Made by a program: the position numbers and the translations under genes. This document shows, piece after piece, positions 9,819-18,425 of a DNA stretch of 64,000 nucleotides (positions are counted from its first letter, which is position 1; each line of letters opens with the position of its first letter). The DNA is taken from contig NZ_VFPG01000001.1 of the NCBI RefSeq assembly GCF_006716565.1, positions 4,650,001-4,714,000 on the forward strand, written 5' to 3'. The stretch comes from Nocardia bhagyanarayanae (GTDB lineage: Bacteria > Actinomycetota > Actinomycetes > Mycobacteriales > Mycobacteriaceae). The notes beneath the pieces are model-generated. The model searched no databases, was not told the DNA's origin, and saw only the letters and a list, made by a program, of their open reading frames with translations.

Positions 9819-10020
9819 GTGCGTGTGCCTCTCTGTCCCTTGCGGATCGGAGGTAACCGGCTCTTTCAGGCTGGGCAGCGCGTGTCCCACGCGCGCTGGT
9901 CGTTGGTCACCGACTGCCGGGACCGACGACCGCATCGATGGAACGGTCGGCGGTACGGTGCCCCGGGGCGTGGTGAGCAACGCACGCGACCGACTGTCAT
10001 CGATGCTAGGAGGTATTCCG

Positions 10021-10770
10021 ATGGGACGAGGGACGATCATCGTGACCGGAGGAAGCCGCGGCATCGGCGCGGCCACCGCGCGCAGGCTCGCCCGCGAGGG
10101 TCATGCCATCCACCTGACTTACCGCACGGACGCCGATGCCGCCGGCGACGTGGTCGGCGCCATCGTCGCCGAGGGCGGACGCGCCAGGGCGACTCGCGCC
10201 GACCTGAGCAGCCCGGCCGACATCGACGCGCTGTTCGGCGCCGTCGACATGGGTCACGAGCCGCTCGTGGGGTTGGTGAACAACGCGGGGATGCTCGAAA
10301 ACCAGTGTCGCGTCGAGGAGTTCGATGCCGACCGGCTGCACCGCGTGATGGCGGTCAATGTCGTCGGCCCGATGCTGTGCGCGGCCGCGGCGGTCCGGCG
10401 GATGTCGCGCCGACACGGCGGTGCGGGCGGCGTGATCGTCAATGTGTCGTCGGTCGCCGCCCGGCTCGGCGCGCCTGGTGAATACGTCGACTACGCCGCG
10501 AGCAAGGGCGCGATCGACACCTTCACGCGCGGCTTGGCGGCCGAGGTCGCGGGCGAGGGCATCCGCGTCAACGCGGTCCGGCCCGGTTACATCCACACCG
10601 ATATCCACGCCCTCGGCGGCGACCCCGAGCGAGTCGACCGCCTCGCCCCGACCCTGCCGATGGGCCGGGGCGGGCATCCCGACGAGGTGGCCGAGGCGAT
10701 CGCGTGGCTGATGTCGGAGGCCGCCTCCTATACGACGGGCAGCTTCCTCCATCTAGCGGGCGGCCGCTGA
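10021..10770 (+). CDS. SDR family oxidoreductase (FabG-like)
   Basis: 249-aa short-chain dehydrogenase. NAD(P)-binding TGGSRGIG at residues 9-16, NNAG at 87-90, catalytic Ser143/144, Tyr158 and Lys162 (DYAASKG). Start ATG 10021 follows a GGAGG ribosome site. The C-terminal region VRPGYIHTDIHALGG and SYTTGSFLHLAGGR fits sugar or 3-oxoacyl reductases of the classical SDR family. No substrate-specific neighbour, so the reaction (NAD(P)H-dependent carbonyl reduction or the reverse) cannot be narrowed. Confidence 0.92.
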   Translation: MGRGTIIVTGGSRGIGAATARRLAREGHAIHLTYRTDADAAGDVVGAIVAEGGRARATRADLSSPADIDALFGAVDMGHEPLVGLVNNAGMLENQCRVEEFDADRLHRVMAVNVVGPMLCAAAAVRRMSRRHGGAGGVIVNVSSVAARLGAPGEYVDYAASKGAIDTFTRGLAAEVAGEGIRVNAVRPGYIHTDIHALGGDPERVDRLAPTLPMGRGGHPDEVAEAIAWLMSEAASYTTGSFLHLAGGR

Positions 10771-10948
10771 GGACCAACGGGCGGCGAACGCTGGTCGATC
10801 CGGGCGCGCCACCACGATGCACACGCGGGCAACCGATGAATTCTGGGAGGCGGGATCGTCTGCATCCGAGAACGGCGATCCGCGCCGACCGAGACGCGGA
10901 TCGACCACATCGCCGGCTCCGCCGGCCGCACGCGAAGGGAAGAACCCG

Positions 10949-11623
10949 GTGTCGAATGTTGTGTCTCGCGAAGACCTGTGGGCCATGGCGCACGCCGAGC
11001 GCGCCGCGTTGGCCGAGGATCTCGCCGCGCTGGACGACGAGCAGTGGGTCGCGCCCTCGCTGTGCGGAGACTGGGTGGTCGAGGAGGTCGTCGCCCACCT
11101 CACCGCGGCGGCCAGTATCGGCCGGGCGCGTTGGCTGATCAGTGTCGTCGGCGCCCGCTTCGACTTCGATCGGCACAACGATCGGCGACTGGCCGAGCAC
11201 CGGGGTGCGAACCCGGCCGAAACCCTCGAACGGTTCCGTTCGATCATCACGAGCACCACGGCCGCGTCGGGGCATACCGCGGCATGGCTCGGCGAGGTGA
11301 TCGTCCACGCCCAAGACATCCGACACCCACTCGGGCTGTCCCGCACACCCTCGATCGAGGCGTGCCTCGAAGTGGCCCGCTTCTTCGCGGCCCGGGACTT
11401 CACCGTGCCCAGCCGCAGCCTCGTCGAGGGCCTGCGCCTCGAAGCGACCGACAGCTCCTTCGCCGTCGGCGCCGGACCGCTGATCCACGGAACGACCCTC
11501 GCGCTGACCATGGCCATGGCGAGAAGACACACGTATTGCGACGACCTCGCAGGCCCGGGCCTGCCCACCCTGCGAGCGCGCTGTTCACCGGATGCGGCCG
11601 AGCGCCGCGGCGAAGACGAGTAA
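10949..11623 (+). CDS. Maleylpyruvate isomerase family mycothiol-dependent enzyme
   Basis: 224-aa member of the TIGR03083 / DinB-like mycothiol-dependent family. The N-terminal helix LWAMAHAERAALAEDLAAL and the LCGDWVVEEVVAHLT segment (metal-ligand His in VAHL) are typical, with further potential ligands in VIVHAQDIRHPL (HxxDxxH-like). I chose GTG 10949, preceded by AGGGAAG; ATG 10817 would add 44 low-complexity residues. The family includes true maleylpyruvate isomerases and many enzymes of unknown reaction, so the product should be read as family level only. Confidence 0.82.
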   Translation: MSNVVSREDLWAMAHAERAALAEDLAALDDEQWVAPSLCGDWVVEEVVAHLTAAASIGRARWLISVVGARFDFDRHNDRRLAEHRGANPAETLERFRSIITSTTAASGHTAAWLGEVIVHAQDIRHPLGLSRTPSIEACLEVARFFAARDFTVPSRSLVEGLRLEATDSSFAVGAGPLIHGTTLALTMAMARRHTYCDDLAGPGLPTLRARCSPDAAERRGEDE

Positions 11624-11771
11624 CCGACCACCCCTCGCGGGTGGCCGTGTCGGCGCACGCATCCGGGTAATCGTGTGAGACCGACGCACGACCGGGCATA
11701 CCCGGCACATACGGGACCGTCTCGATGCCCGGAAGGGCGCGCCTGCCGGGCACAACCGATCGGAGCCTGTC

Positions 11772-12788
11772 ATGGGAGCACCGAACTCTATGCGGGCGTG
11801 GCGGGTGCGCGCGCCGGGCGCACTGGACAGCCATCCCCTCGGTATGGCGCACGAGCCCATCCCCGAACCGGGGCCGGACGAGTTGCTGGTCCGGGTGCTG
11901 GCGTGTGGGGTGTGCCGCACCGATCTGCACGTGGTCGAAGGCGACCTGGCCGTCCATCGCGCCGGCGTGATCCCCGGGCACGAAGTCGTCGCCGAAGTGC
12001 TCGCCGTTCCTCCGGCCCGCGACGGTTTCGCGATCGGTGACCGAGTCGGCATCCCCTGGCTGCGCCACACCTGCGGGGTGTGCCGATACTGCCGACGCGG
12101 TGCGGAGAACCTCTGCCCGCGCTCGCGCTACACCGGGTGGGACGCCGATGGCGGATACGCCGAATACACCACGGTCCCGGCAGATTTCGCCCTCCGTCTG
12201 CCAGCGGGCTACACCGACGAGCAACTGGCGCCGCTGTTGTGCGCGGGCATCATCGGATACCACGCGCTGCTGCGTGCGGCATTGCCCGCGGGCGGCGCGC
12301 TGGGCATCTACGGGTTCGGCGGAAGCGCGCATCTCACCGCGCAGGTCGCGACAGCCCAGGGCGCGCGAGTGCACGTGATGACCCGAGGTGCGGCGGCGCG
12401 GGATCTCGCCGGCGCTCTCGGCGCGACCTCGGTGCAGGGCGCGACCGACGCCCCGCCCGAACCCCTCGACTCGGCCATCCTGTTCGCTCCCGCCGGAGAA
12501 CTGGTCCCTGTCGCACTGGAGGCCCTCGACGCGGGCGGCACCCTGGCCCTGGCCGGAATCCATCTCAGCGACATCCCGCCGCTGAACTACCAACGCCACC
12601 TGTTCCGGGAACGCCAGCTACGCAGCGTCACCTCCAACACTCGCACCCACGCACGCGAATTCCTCACCTTCGCCGAACGACACCGCCTGCACGTCGCCAC
12701 CCACCGCTACGCACTGGACCGCGCCGACCACGCGCTGAACGACCTCGCCCACGGCCGATTCGACGGAGCCGCGGTCCTGATCCCATAA
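11772..12788 (+). CDS. Zinc-dependent alcohol dehydrogenase
   Basis: 338-aa medium-chain dehydrogenase of the TIGR02822-type zinc-binding group. Catalytic zinc ligands are in GVCRTDLH (Cys) and PGHEVV (His-Glu); the structural zinc cysteines are in [16 protein letters not shown]. The nucleotide fold begins at [19 protein letters not shown], which departs from the usual GxGxxG spacing but matches the family. Predicted reaction: NAD(P)-linked oxidation of an alcohol or reduction of an aldehyde in the cytoplasm. It converges on the XRE-cupin gene; a short CCCGGT-ACGC-ACCGGG hairpin lies between them. Confidence 0.92.
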   Translation: MGAPNSMRAWRVRAPGALDSHPLGMAHEPIPEPGPDELLVRVLACGVCRTDLHVVEGDLAVHRAGVIPGHEVVAEVLAVPPARDGFAIGDRVGIPWLRHTCGVCRYCRRGAENLCPRSRYTGWDADGGYAEYTTVPADFALRLPAGYTDEQLAPLLCAGIIGYHALLRAALPAGGALGIYGFGGSAHLTAQVATAQGARVHVMTRGAAARDLAGALGATSVQGATDAPPEPLDSAILFAPAGELVPVALEALDAGGTLALAGIHLSDIPPLNYQRHLFRERQLRSVTSNTRTHAREFLTFAERHRLHVATHRYALDRADHALNDLAHGRFDGAAVLIP

Positions 12789-12822
12789 GCCCGGTACGCA
12801 CCGGGACGACGGCCCTGCGGTC

Positions 12823-13392
12823 TCAGTCGGTCTGCGATTCTCGTTCGGCGACCACGACGATGAGCTCGGCGCGTTCGGCGGAGATCGACCTGATCCGGTG
12901 CGGGGTGGTCGCGGCGAAATAGAGGCTGTCGCCCGCGTGCAGCACGATCTGTTCGCCGGGAACCGAGATCTCGACGCTGCCGCTGTGCACGAACACGAAT
13001 TCGTCGCCGGAGTGTTCCAGATACTTCGTGTCCGGCTCGGTGGTCGGTCGAACCACGAACGGCTGCATGGTCTTTCGGGACACGCCGGTGGCGACGGCGA
13101 GGTAGTGCGCGGTCGAGGTCGCGGGCTCGCCGGTACGGTCGTCGGCGCGATCCACCTGCATCAGCGTGGGATCGGGATCGTCCGAGAACAGTTGCCCGAC
13201 ATCGGTATTGAGCGCCCGCGCGATCTTGAGGGCCACGGCGATGGACGGAGTGCTCAGGCCGCGTTCGACTTTCGACAGGTAGCTCTTGGTCAACCCGGTC
13301 CGCTCCGCGAGCGCGTCCAGCGTCAGGTCGGCGCGTTTGCGGTGCGCCTTCAGATACGCGGCCACCGTTCTCCTTTCGCTGGTGACGGTCAC
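12823..13392 (-). CDS. XRE-type regulator with C-terminal cupin sensor
   Basis: 189-aa regulator: N-terminal Cro/C1 helix-turn-helix (VAAYLKAHRKRADLTLDALAERTGLTK, residues about 7-60) and a C-terminal cupin_2 domain (FVFVHSGSVEISV, LHAGDSLYFAATTPHRI). This architecture binds a small metabolite in the cupin. I prefer GTG 13392; a TTG at 13404 would add four residues but lies on the operator-like repeat. It is divergent from the aldolase/DapA-like pair at 13467, which is its likely target. No strong ribosome site is visible. Confidence 0.9.
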   Translation of the reverse strand: MTVTSERRTVAAYLKAHRKRADLTLDALAERTGLTKSYLSKVERGLSTPSIAVALKIARALNTDVGQLFSDDPDPTLMQVDRADDRTGEPATSTAHYLAVATGVSRKTMQPFVVRPTTEPDTKYLEHSGDEFVFVHSGSVEISVPGEQIVLHAGDSLYFAATTPHRIRSISAERAELIVVVAERESQTD

Positions 13393-13395
13393 GAC

Positions 13396-13431
13396 AGGAC
13401 ACAAGACTAGCGGAATGACACAAAGTGTCCT
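13396..13431. promoter_or_regulatory. Probable operator of the XRE-cupin regulator
   Basis: In the divergent control region, AGGACAC (13396-13402) and GTGTCCT (13425-13431) form a 7-bp inverted repeat over 36 bp. Inside it GACAC-AAA-GTGTC (13417-13429) is a second perfect inverted repeat, and GACACAA recurs at 13398 and 13417 with 19-bp spacing. The layout suits cooperative binding by a dimeric helix-turn-helix protein controlling both directions. Inferred from sequence only. Confidence 0.6.
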
Positions 13432-13466
13432 ATCGTCAACGTGTGTCTTCGATAAGGAGGTAGTCG

Positions 13467-14267
13467 ATGGCCACCACCATGAACCTCGGAAAGTCCGAGC
13501 TGATGACCATGGCGACCCGGTCCATGCAGACCGAACTGTCGCCCGGCGACTGGAACGACCGCCAGAAACTCGCCCTGACCTGCCGCGCGCTCTACGACGC
13601 CGGGCACGACTCCGGTCTGGCCGGGCAGATCTCGGCGCGCGGCACGGAACCGGGCACCTTCCTCACCCAGCGGCTCGGTCTCGGTTTCGACGAGATCACC
13701 GAGGACAACCTGCTGCTGGTCGACGAGGATCTGACCGTGCTGGAAGGCGTGGGAATGGCCAACCCGGCCAACCGTTTCCACAGCTGGATCTATCGCGCTC
13801 GCCCGGATGTCCACTGCATCGTGCACACTCATCCGCTGCACTGCGCGGCGCTGTCCATGCTCGAAGTGCCGCTTCAGGTGTCGCAGATGGACATCGCCCC
13901 GCTCTACGACGACTGTGCCTTCCTGCCGGACTGGCCGGGCGTGCCGGTGGGCAACGAGGAGGGCGAGATCATCTCCGCCGCCCTCGGTGACAAGCGAGCG
14001 ATCCTGCTCGCCCACCACGGTCAGCTCGTCGTCGGGGCGACGATCGAGGAAGCCTGCTCGCTGGCGCACCTCATCGAACGCGCGGCGCGGCTGCAACTGC
14101 TCGCGATGGCCGCGGGCGAGATCAAGCCGCTGCCGCCGCGCCTGGCCAAGGAGGCGCACGACTGGACGCTGACGCCGCGCCGCAGTCAGGCCAACTTCGC
14201 CTACTACGCGCGCAAAGCGCTGCGCAACCACCCCGACGCCATCGACACGACAGGAGCAACCGCATGA
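13467..14267 (+). CDS. Class II aldolase/adducin family protein
   Basis: 266-aa class II aldolase fold protein. Zinc ligands are in the HTHP motif (CIVHTHPLHCAAL) and in LLAHHGQLVVG; the glutamate/glycine-rich loop GLAGQISARG opens the fold. An AAGGAGG ribosome site precedes ATG 13467. The stop overlaps the next gene as ATGA, so it is translationally coupled to the DapA-like aldolase. The family covers fuculose/ribulose phosphate aldolases, decarboxylases and dehydratases; with a pyruvate aldolase partner it probably acts in catabolism of a hydroxy acid, but the substrate is not evident. Confidence 0.88.
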   Translation: MATTMNLGKSELMTMATRSMQTELSPGDWNDRQKLALTCRALYDAGHDSGLAGQISARGTEPGTFLTQRLGLGFDEITEDNLLLVDEDLTVLEGVGMANPANRFHSWIYRARPDVHCIVHTHPLHCAALSMLEVPLQVSQMDIAPLYDDCAFLPDWPGVPVGNEEGEIISAALGDKRAILLAHHGQLVVGATIEEACSLAHLIERAARLQLLAMAAGEIKPLPPRLAKEAHDWTLTPRRSQANFAYYARKALRNHPDAIDTTGATA

Positions 14268-15148
14268 TTCGCGCCATCGAAGGCATCGTCGCCTACCCCG
14301 TCACACCGTTCGACGTCGCCGGGCGGGTCGATACGCCGGCGCTCGCGCGGTTGCTCGACCGGATGATCGACGCGGGCGTGGACGCGATCGCCCCGCTGGG
14401 CAGCACCGGCGAAAGCGCGTACCTCGACGAGCGCGAATGGCAGCAGGTCGCCGCCGCCTGCGTCGAGCACACCGATGGCCGGGTGCCGACGGTGGTCGGC
14501 GTCTCGGATCTGACCACCGCGGCCACCGCGCGTCGCGCGCGGTTCGCCGAGCGGACCGGCGCCACCGCGGTGATGGTGCTGCCGATCTCCTACTGGCCGC
14601 TCACCCAGGCCGAGCTGCGCGCGCATTTCACCGCCGTGGCGGAATCGACCGCCCTGCCGGTGATGGTCTACAACAACCCGGGGACCACCGGCATCGACAT
14701 GCCACCGGAGTTCCTGGTCGACCTCGTGCACGAGGTGCCCAACATCGCCATGATCAAGGAGTCCAGCGGCGACATCGGGCGCATGCGCCGGATCGTCGAG
14801 CTAGGCGGCGGCACCGTGCCGTTCTTCAACGGAAGCAATCCGTTGGCGCTGCGGGCCTTCGCCGCCGGGGCGGCCGGATGGTGCACCGCCGCACCTTGTC
14901 TGGTGCCGGAACGAGTCGTGGAGTTCTGGCGCTTGCTGCGGGCGGGGGAGACGGACAGCGCGACAGCGCTTTTCGGCAAGCTCGAGCCGCTGCTGACCGC
15001 GCTCGTCAGCCGCGGCCTGCCTGTCACGGTGAAGTCCGCGCTACGTTCGACCGGCTTGGACGCCGGTGACCCGCGCAGGCCGCTGCTGCCGCTGGAGCCC
15101 GAGCCCGCGCGAGAACTCGACGCGCTCGTCGCCGCCGTCAACGCCTGA
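14264..15148 (+). CDS. Dihydrodipicolinate synthase family aldolase
   Basis: 294-aa DapA/NAL superfamily protein. Schiff-base lysine is Lys165 (IAMIKESSGD), the proton-shuttling tyrosine is Tyr136 (VMVYNNPG), and the pyruvate-binding GSTGE loop is at residues 46-50. True DapA enzymes of lysine synthesis sit with dapB/dapF; this copy sits with a class II aldolase and an XRE-cupin regulator, so it is more likely a catabolic or promiscuous pyruvate-dependent aldolase/dehydratase. A hairpin terminator follows five bases after the stop. Confidence 0.88.
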   Translation: MIRAIEGIVAYPVTPFDVAGRVDTPALARLLDRMIDAGVDAIAPLGSTGESAYLDEREWQQVAAACVEHTDGRVPTVVGVSDLTTAATARRARFAERTGATAVMVLPISYWPLTQAELRAHFTAVAESTALPVMVYNNPGTTGIDMPPEFLVDLVHEVPNIAMIKESSGDIGRMRRIVELGGGTVPFFNGSNPLALRAFAAGAAGWCTAAPCLVPERVVEFWRLLRAGETDSATALFGKLEPLLTALVSRGLPVTVKSALRSTGLDAGDPRRPLLPLEPEPARELDALVAAVNA

Positions 15149-15153
15149 CACGG

Positions 15154-15180
15154 GGGCCCGGCCGACGCTTGGCCGGGCCC
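15154..15180. terminator. Strong hairpin between convergent genes
   Basis: GGGCCCGGCC, loop GACGCTT, GGCCGGGCCC: a perfect 10-bp stem just after the DapA-like stop and ahead of the convergent deazaflavin gene. There is no U-tract, as is common for actinobacterial terminators. Confidence 0.75.
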
Positions 15181-15220
15181 ACCGACGAGCATCCGCGACA
15201 CCGCAGCGTCTCGACCGATG

Positions 15221-15700
15221 TCACCGCCTGGAATCGGCGGGCGCTTCCACGGCGCGCGACGGTTCGACCCGGAACACCGGGCAGCGCGGTGCGGCCGCGG
15301 CGAACGCGTCCGGGTCGGCGGACTCGACCGCACCAGCGTTCAGCATGAACCGCACCCCGTGCGGCACTTTCCGCGGGAACTCGCGCAACACCGCGGCACG
15401 TTCGGGGATCGGCAGCTCGATCAGCGAAACACGCTGTTTCCGTCGCCCTTTCGCGAGCACGCCCCACCCCGCGGCGCGCGCGTTGCGCACCCAGTCCGCG
15501 TCCTCGAATCCCGCGACCACGTACGTCACGCCGTCCACGGTCAGTGGCGAGACCGGGGTGGTGCGCAACGTTCCGGTCTTTCGGCCCGGAACCGAGAGCA
15601 CCCGCATGGTGCCCAGGGCCAAGCCGACGCCTTGCAGGGCGACCACCACGCGGTTGAGCGGCTTCATTCGCCGCCGCAGGCGATCGTTCTCGCTGGTCAT
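15221..15700 (-). CDS. Nitroreductase/deazaflavin (F420)-dependent oxidoreductase family (DUF385)
   Basis: 159-aa split-barrel protein of the Ddn/FDOR family. The diagnostic segment VLSVPGRKTGTLRTTPVSPL (residues about 35-54) is the F420-phosphate contact seen in M. tuberculosis Ddn; GVTYVVAGFEDADWVRNARAAG follows. Predicted to use F420H2 to reduce a quinone or enone, or to sequester a hydrophobic ligand. It lies three bases downstream of the PadR gene on the same strand and is probably its co-transcribed target. Confidence 0.85.
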   Translation of the reverse strand: MTSENDRLRRRMKPLNRVVVALQGVGLALGTMRVLSVPGRKTGTLRTTPVSPLTVDGVTYVVAGFEDADWVRNARAAGWGVLAKGRRKQRVSLIELPIPERAAVLREFPRKVPHGVRFMLNAGAVESADPDAFAAAAPRCPVFRVEPSRAVEAPADSRR

Positions 15701-15702
15701 GA

Positions 15703-16299
15703 TTACTCCTTGTCACTATCGGTGAATTGGTCGTCCGGCCAAGGCATTCCGTCTTCGATATCGCGCGCGACGCCGTCCAGCCACGCGATCTCCGCGGCAC
15801 GCAGATGCTGGAGGTACTCGGCTTCCAGCAGCACCGCCCGCGGGAGTCCGGCCGAGTGCTCGTCCAGCATGCGGGCGGTATCGGCGTGCCCCTCGCGCAG
15901 TCGTCGCGAACGTCGGCGCAGCGACTGCGCCGCGGCTTGCGGCGTGAGCGCGGTGAGGTGGGCCAGTGCGGCGACGAAGCGCGGATATTCGTTCACCGGC
16001 TCGGTGAGGAACCGCTCCAGCAGCTCGTCCAGCATGGTCCGTCCGGGCTCGGTGATCTCGTACACCGTCCGCTCCGGTCGGGATCCTTCGCGCGCCGTAC
16101 CGGCTTGCCGCACCAGCCCCGCCCGTTCGAGGCGGCCGATCGCGTCGTAGAGCGAGCCGCCGCGCATCTTCACCACGTCCTCGATGTGCCGCTCGCGAAT
16201 GGCGATCTTCATCTCGTACGGATGACGCGGCCGCTCGGCCAGCATCGTCAGCACCACCATCGTCAGGGGCGTTTGCAGCGCGCGCAGTTCTCGGGCCAC
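15703..16299 (-). CDS. PadR family transcriptional regulator
   Basis: 198-aa PadR (subfamily 1/2 with long C-terminal helices). The winged helix is VVLTMLAERPRHPYEMKIAI through GSLYDAIGRLERAGLVR, ending in the wing with ERTVYEITEPGR. The C-terminal 90 residues form the dimerising VirR-like helical region. Start at ATG 16299. Two tandem palindromes lie 11-40 bp upstream, consistent with autoregulation of the padR-Ddn-like operon. Confidence 0.92.
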   Translation of the reverse strand: MARELRALQTPLTMVVLTMLAERPRHPYEMKIAIRERHIEDVVKMRGGSLYDAIGRLERAGLVRQAGTAREGSRPERTVYEITEPGRTMLDELLERFLTEPVNEYPRFVAALAHLTALTPQAAAQSLRRRSRRLREGHADTARMLDEHSAGLPRAVLLEAEYLQHLRAAEIAWLDGVARDIEDGMPWPDDQFTDSDKE

Positions 16300-16309
16300 C
16301 GGCGTCCTT

Positions 16310-16339
16310 TAGTCGAGTTCGTCTAGTCGAATTCGACTA
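16310..16339. promoter_or_regulatory. Tandem palindromic operator upstream of padR
   Basis: TAGTCGAATTCGACTA (16324-16339) is a perfect 16-bp palindrome. Immediately adjacent, sharing two bases, TAGTCGAGTTCGTCTA (16310-16325) is an imperfect copy. Centre-to-centre spacing is 14 bp. The AT-rich TATATAGGA that follows may be part of the promoter. Likely PadR binding sites. Confidence 0.7.
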
Positions 16340-16488
16340 TATAGGAATGCGGGTCTTTTGGCACCCCGGGAACAGCGTGCCCCTCGTTGACGACGTCGCC
16401 TCTGCGGCAGCCGGATTGCGTCAGGCGGGGTCCTCGCTGACGTGGTGGCAGAGCGCCGGGCGGCACCGTGGCGGCGGATTCCCGATGC

Positions 16489-17832
16489 TCAGCTTTGGGG
16501 GCAGCTGTCCAGGAGGCGGTCGACGGTGGTGGTGATGGTGTCGGCGAGCAGGTCGAGGTCGGGGGTGGTGTCGTAGTCACCGGTGATGCCGAACCCGAGG
16601 TGGTCGCGGTAGCTCAGGATCGCGATGGCGGTGCGCAGGCGCATCGCGATCGGCGCGTACGGGAACATCTCCAGGACCTCGTGGCCGTGCAGCCGCAGGG
16701 TGCGGGCGGGGCCGGGCACGTTGGTGGCCAGTCCGGCGATGCTGTGTTGCGGGAAGCGCAGTGCGGTGCGCACCGCCCAGGCCAGGGGTGCGAAGGGCAC
16801 CCACTTGGCGAGCGACAGAATCGAATTCGCCGCGCCCGCTTCGCCGCTGGCCTTGTGCTTGTTCAGGCGCTGGTGCACGGTGCGCAGTTGGTCGAGCGGG
16901 TCGTCGAGTTCGGTCGGCAGCTGCGGCAGCATCGCCGAGACCCGGTTGTCGAGCACGCCGTCGGCGTCGGTGGTGCGCACCGACACCGGCGCCAGGATCC
17001 GGACGGTCTCGGTGTCGGGTTCCTCGTCGCGGGCGAGCAGCATGGCCCGGAACGCGGCGGTCACCGCGGCGAGCGCGACGTCGTTGACCGTCGCATCGAA
17101 CACGGCGCCGATCCTTTTGACCTGGTCCAACGACACCCGCGCGACGGTGTAGCGGCGTTGGCGCCCGATCGGTCCGGTCAGCGAGGACCCGCTCTCGGGC
17201 ACGATCGCGTTCCACGCCAACGGCACCGCCGCGCGCACCGTGCGCAGCAGCGCCGCCGGCGCCTGGACCGGCAGTCGCAGACCATCGGCGAGTAGGGCCC
17301 GCCAATCCCGGCCGCGGTCGGCGTCGTCATCCGGCTCGTCGCGTTTCGGAGTCGGGGAGTCGGGTGTCGGATCGCAGAAGCGTTGGAAAAGCGAGATGCC
17401 GGAGACGCCGTCGACCATGCTGTGGTGGGCGGTGACGATCAACGCCCACCGGTCGTCGGCCAGGTGCTCGACCACGGTGCAGCGCCACAGCGGGTGGTCG
17501 CGGTCGAGGCGTTCCGTCATGACGGTGGCCACCATCTCCCACAGCGTGGTTTCGTCGCACGGTTGCGGCAGCGCCGCCCAGCGCAGGTGATGGCCCATAT
17601 CGAAGTGTGGGTCGTCGACCCACCGCGGGGCGCTCAGATCGAAGGGCGCCCGCCGCAGTCTCTGGCGCAGTCGCGGGTTCGCGCCGATTCGTTCGGCCAT
17701 GCGGTCGGTGAATTCCGCACGCGAGCCGGGGCTTCCGCGCAGGATCGCCACCGCGCCGATGCCGAGGTTGACGTGTTGATCGATGTCCTCGAGTTCCATG
17801 AATCCCGAATCCAACGGACCGAGCTCGCTCAT
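16489..17832 (-). CDS. Wax ester synthase / diacylglycerol acyltransferase (WS/DGAT)
   Basis: 447-aa bifunctional acyltransferase that esterifies an alcohol or diacylglycerol with acyl-CoA to make storage lipid. The catalytic HHxxxDG motif is His136-His137-Ser-Met-Val-Asp141-Gly142 within the condensation-like N domain, and the opening LGPLDSGFMELEDIDQHVN and the later GPIGRQRRYTVARVSLDQVKRI are typical of the family. I chose ATG 17832; the frame extends upstream without similarity. Upstream on the same strand lie a small anchored protein and an SDR, so the three may be one lipid-related operon. Confidence 0.93.
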   Translation of the reverse strand: MSELGPLDSGFMELEDIDQHVNLGIGAVAILRGSPGSRAEFTDRMAERIGANPRLRQRLRRAPFDLSAPRWVDDPHFDMGHHLRWAALPQPCDETTLWEMVATVMTERLDRDHPLWRCTVVEHLADDRWALIVTAHHSMVDGVSGISLFQRFCDPTPDSPTPKRDEPDDDADRGRDWRALLADGLRLPVQAPAALLRTVRAAVPLAWNAIVPESGSSLTGPIGRQRRYTVARVSLDQVKRIGAVFDATVNDVALAAVTAAFRAMLLARDEEPDTETVRILAPVSVRTTDADGVLDNRVSAMLPQLPTELDDPLDQLRTVHQRLNKHKASGEAGAANSILSLAKWVPFAPLAWAVRTALRFPQHSIAGLATNVPGPARTLRLHGHEVLEMFPYAPIAMRLRTAIAILSYRDHLGFGITGDYDTTPDLDLLADTITTTVDRLLDSCPQS

Positions 17833-17951
17833 CAGATCATCCCATCTCGATCTCGTCTCTCGCTGCTCATGCCTGGCGTACCCGCTCGGCGCGATCCAAC
17901 CCGATTCCGGCGAATCAGCGTGGTCGCGGCGCCTCGCGTGGCCGAGCCCCC

Positions 17952-18425
17952 TCAGCGATCGGCAGGCTCGACCCAGCGGCGCAGAGCGTCGATGGTGGTC
18001 TCCGGCGAGGTGTTGAAACAAAAGCGGATCCCCGGCGCGATCTCGGCAACCACATTCACCAGACGCTCGAACAGCAGGGTGTGCTCGGCCGCCATGCGTA
18101 CGCCCGCACCGATCATGGCGACTCGGAACGACCCGCGCGAAGCGCATTCCCGCAGCTGCGCCTCGGCCGCATCGGGGTCCGCGGGCACCTGACACGAGAC
18201 GATGTCGAATCCGGCGGCACGGAGCGCGGACTCGCCCGCCTCGATGCGTGCGGTAAGGGTCGCTTGATCGATACCCGGATACCGGCTGTAGTCGACGGCG
18301 CTGGGATGCAGCCCGATCGACAACACGGTCGAATGCCGTCGTTCCACCGTATGATCCTCCGTTCTCGCCACGAACATGAACAGCACCAAGCCGACACCCA
18401 CAGTGGCGGCCAGCGCCGCCCTCAC
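17952..18425 (-). CDS. Conserved hypothetical protein, possible N-terminal membrane anchor
   Basis: About 157 aa. The core (VLSIGLHPSAVDYSRYPGID to the end) is a conserved actinobacterial unknown with a Rossmann-like look (VAMIGAGVR, FCFNTSPETT). GTG 18425 overlaps the stop of the upstream SDR as GTGA, and starting there adds a hydrophobic stretch (AALAATVGVGLVLFMFVA) that could be one membrane helix. The alternative ATG 18377 would give a soluble protein of 141 aa. Position between an SDR and WS/DGAT suggests lipid metabolism, but no function can be named. Confidence 0.7.
   Translation of the reverse strand: MRAALAATVGVGLVLFMFVARTEDHTVERRHSTVLSIGLHPSAVDYSRYPGIDQATLTARIEAGESALRAAGFDIVSCQVPADPDAAEAQLRECASRGSFRVAMIGAGVRMAAEHTLLFERLVNVVAEIAPGIRFCFNTSPETTIDALRRWVEPADR

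Noticed and set aside
9819..10076. N-terminal extension of the universal stress protein
   Set aside because: Composition differs, no similarity to Usp, and ATG 9818 has its own ribosome site; the extension would overlap the divergent SDR.
12789..12822. CCCGGT-ACGC-ACCGGG hairpin between convergent ADH and XRE genes
   Set aside because: Only a 6-bp stem and no following U-tract; too weak to list as a terminator.
13393..13404. TTG start for the XRE-cupin regulator
   Set aside because: It sits on the operator-like repeat and adds only four non-conserved residues; GTG 13392 preferred.
15224..15800. Frames overlapping the Ddn-like and PadR genes on either strand
   Set aside because: Shadow frames; both real genes have diagnostic family motifs.
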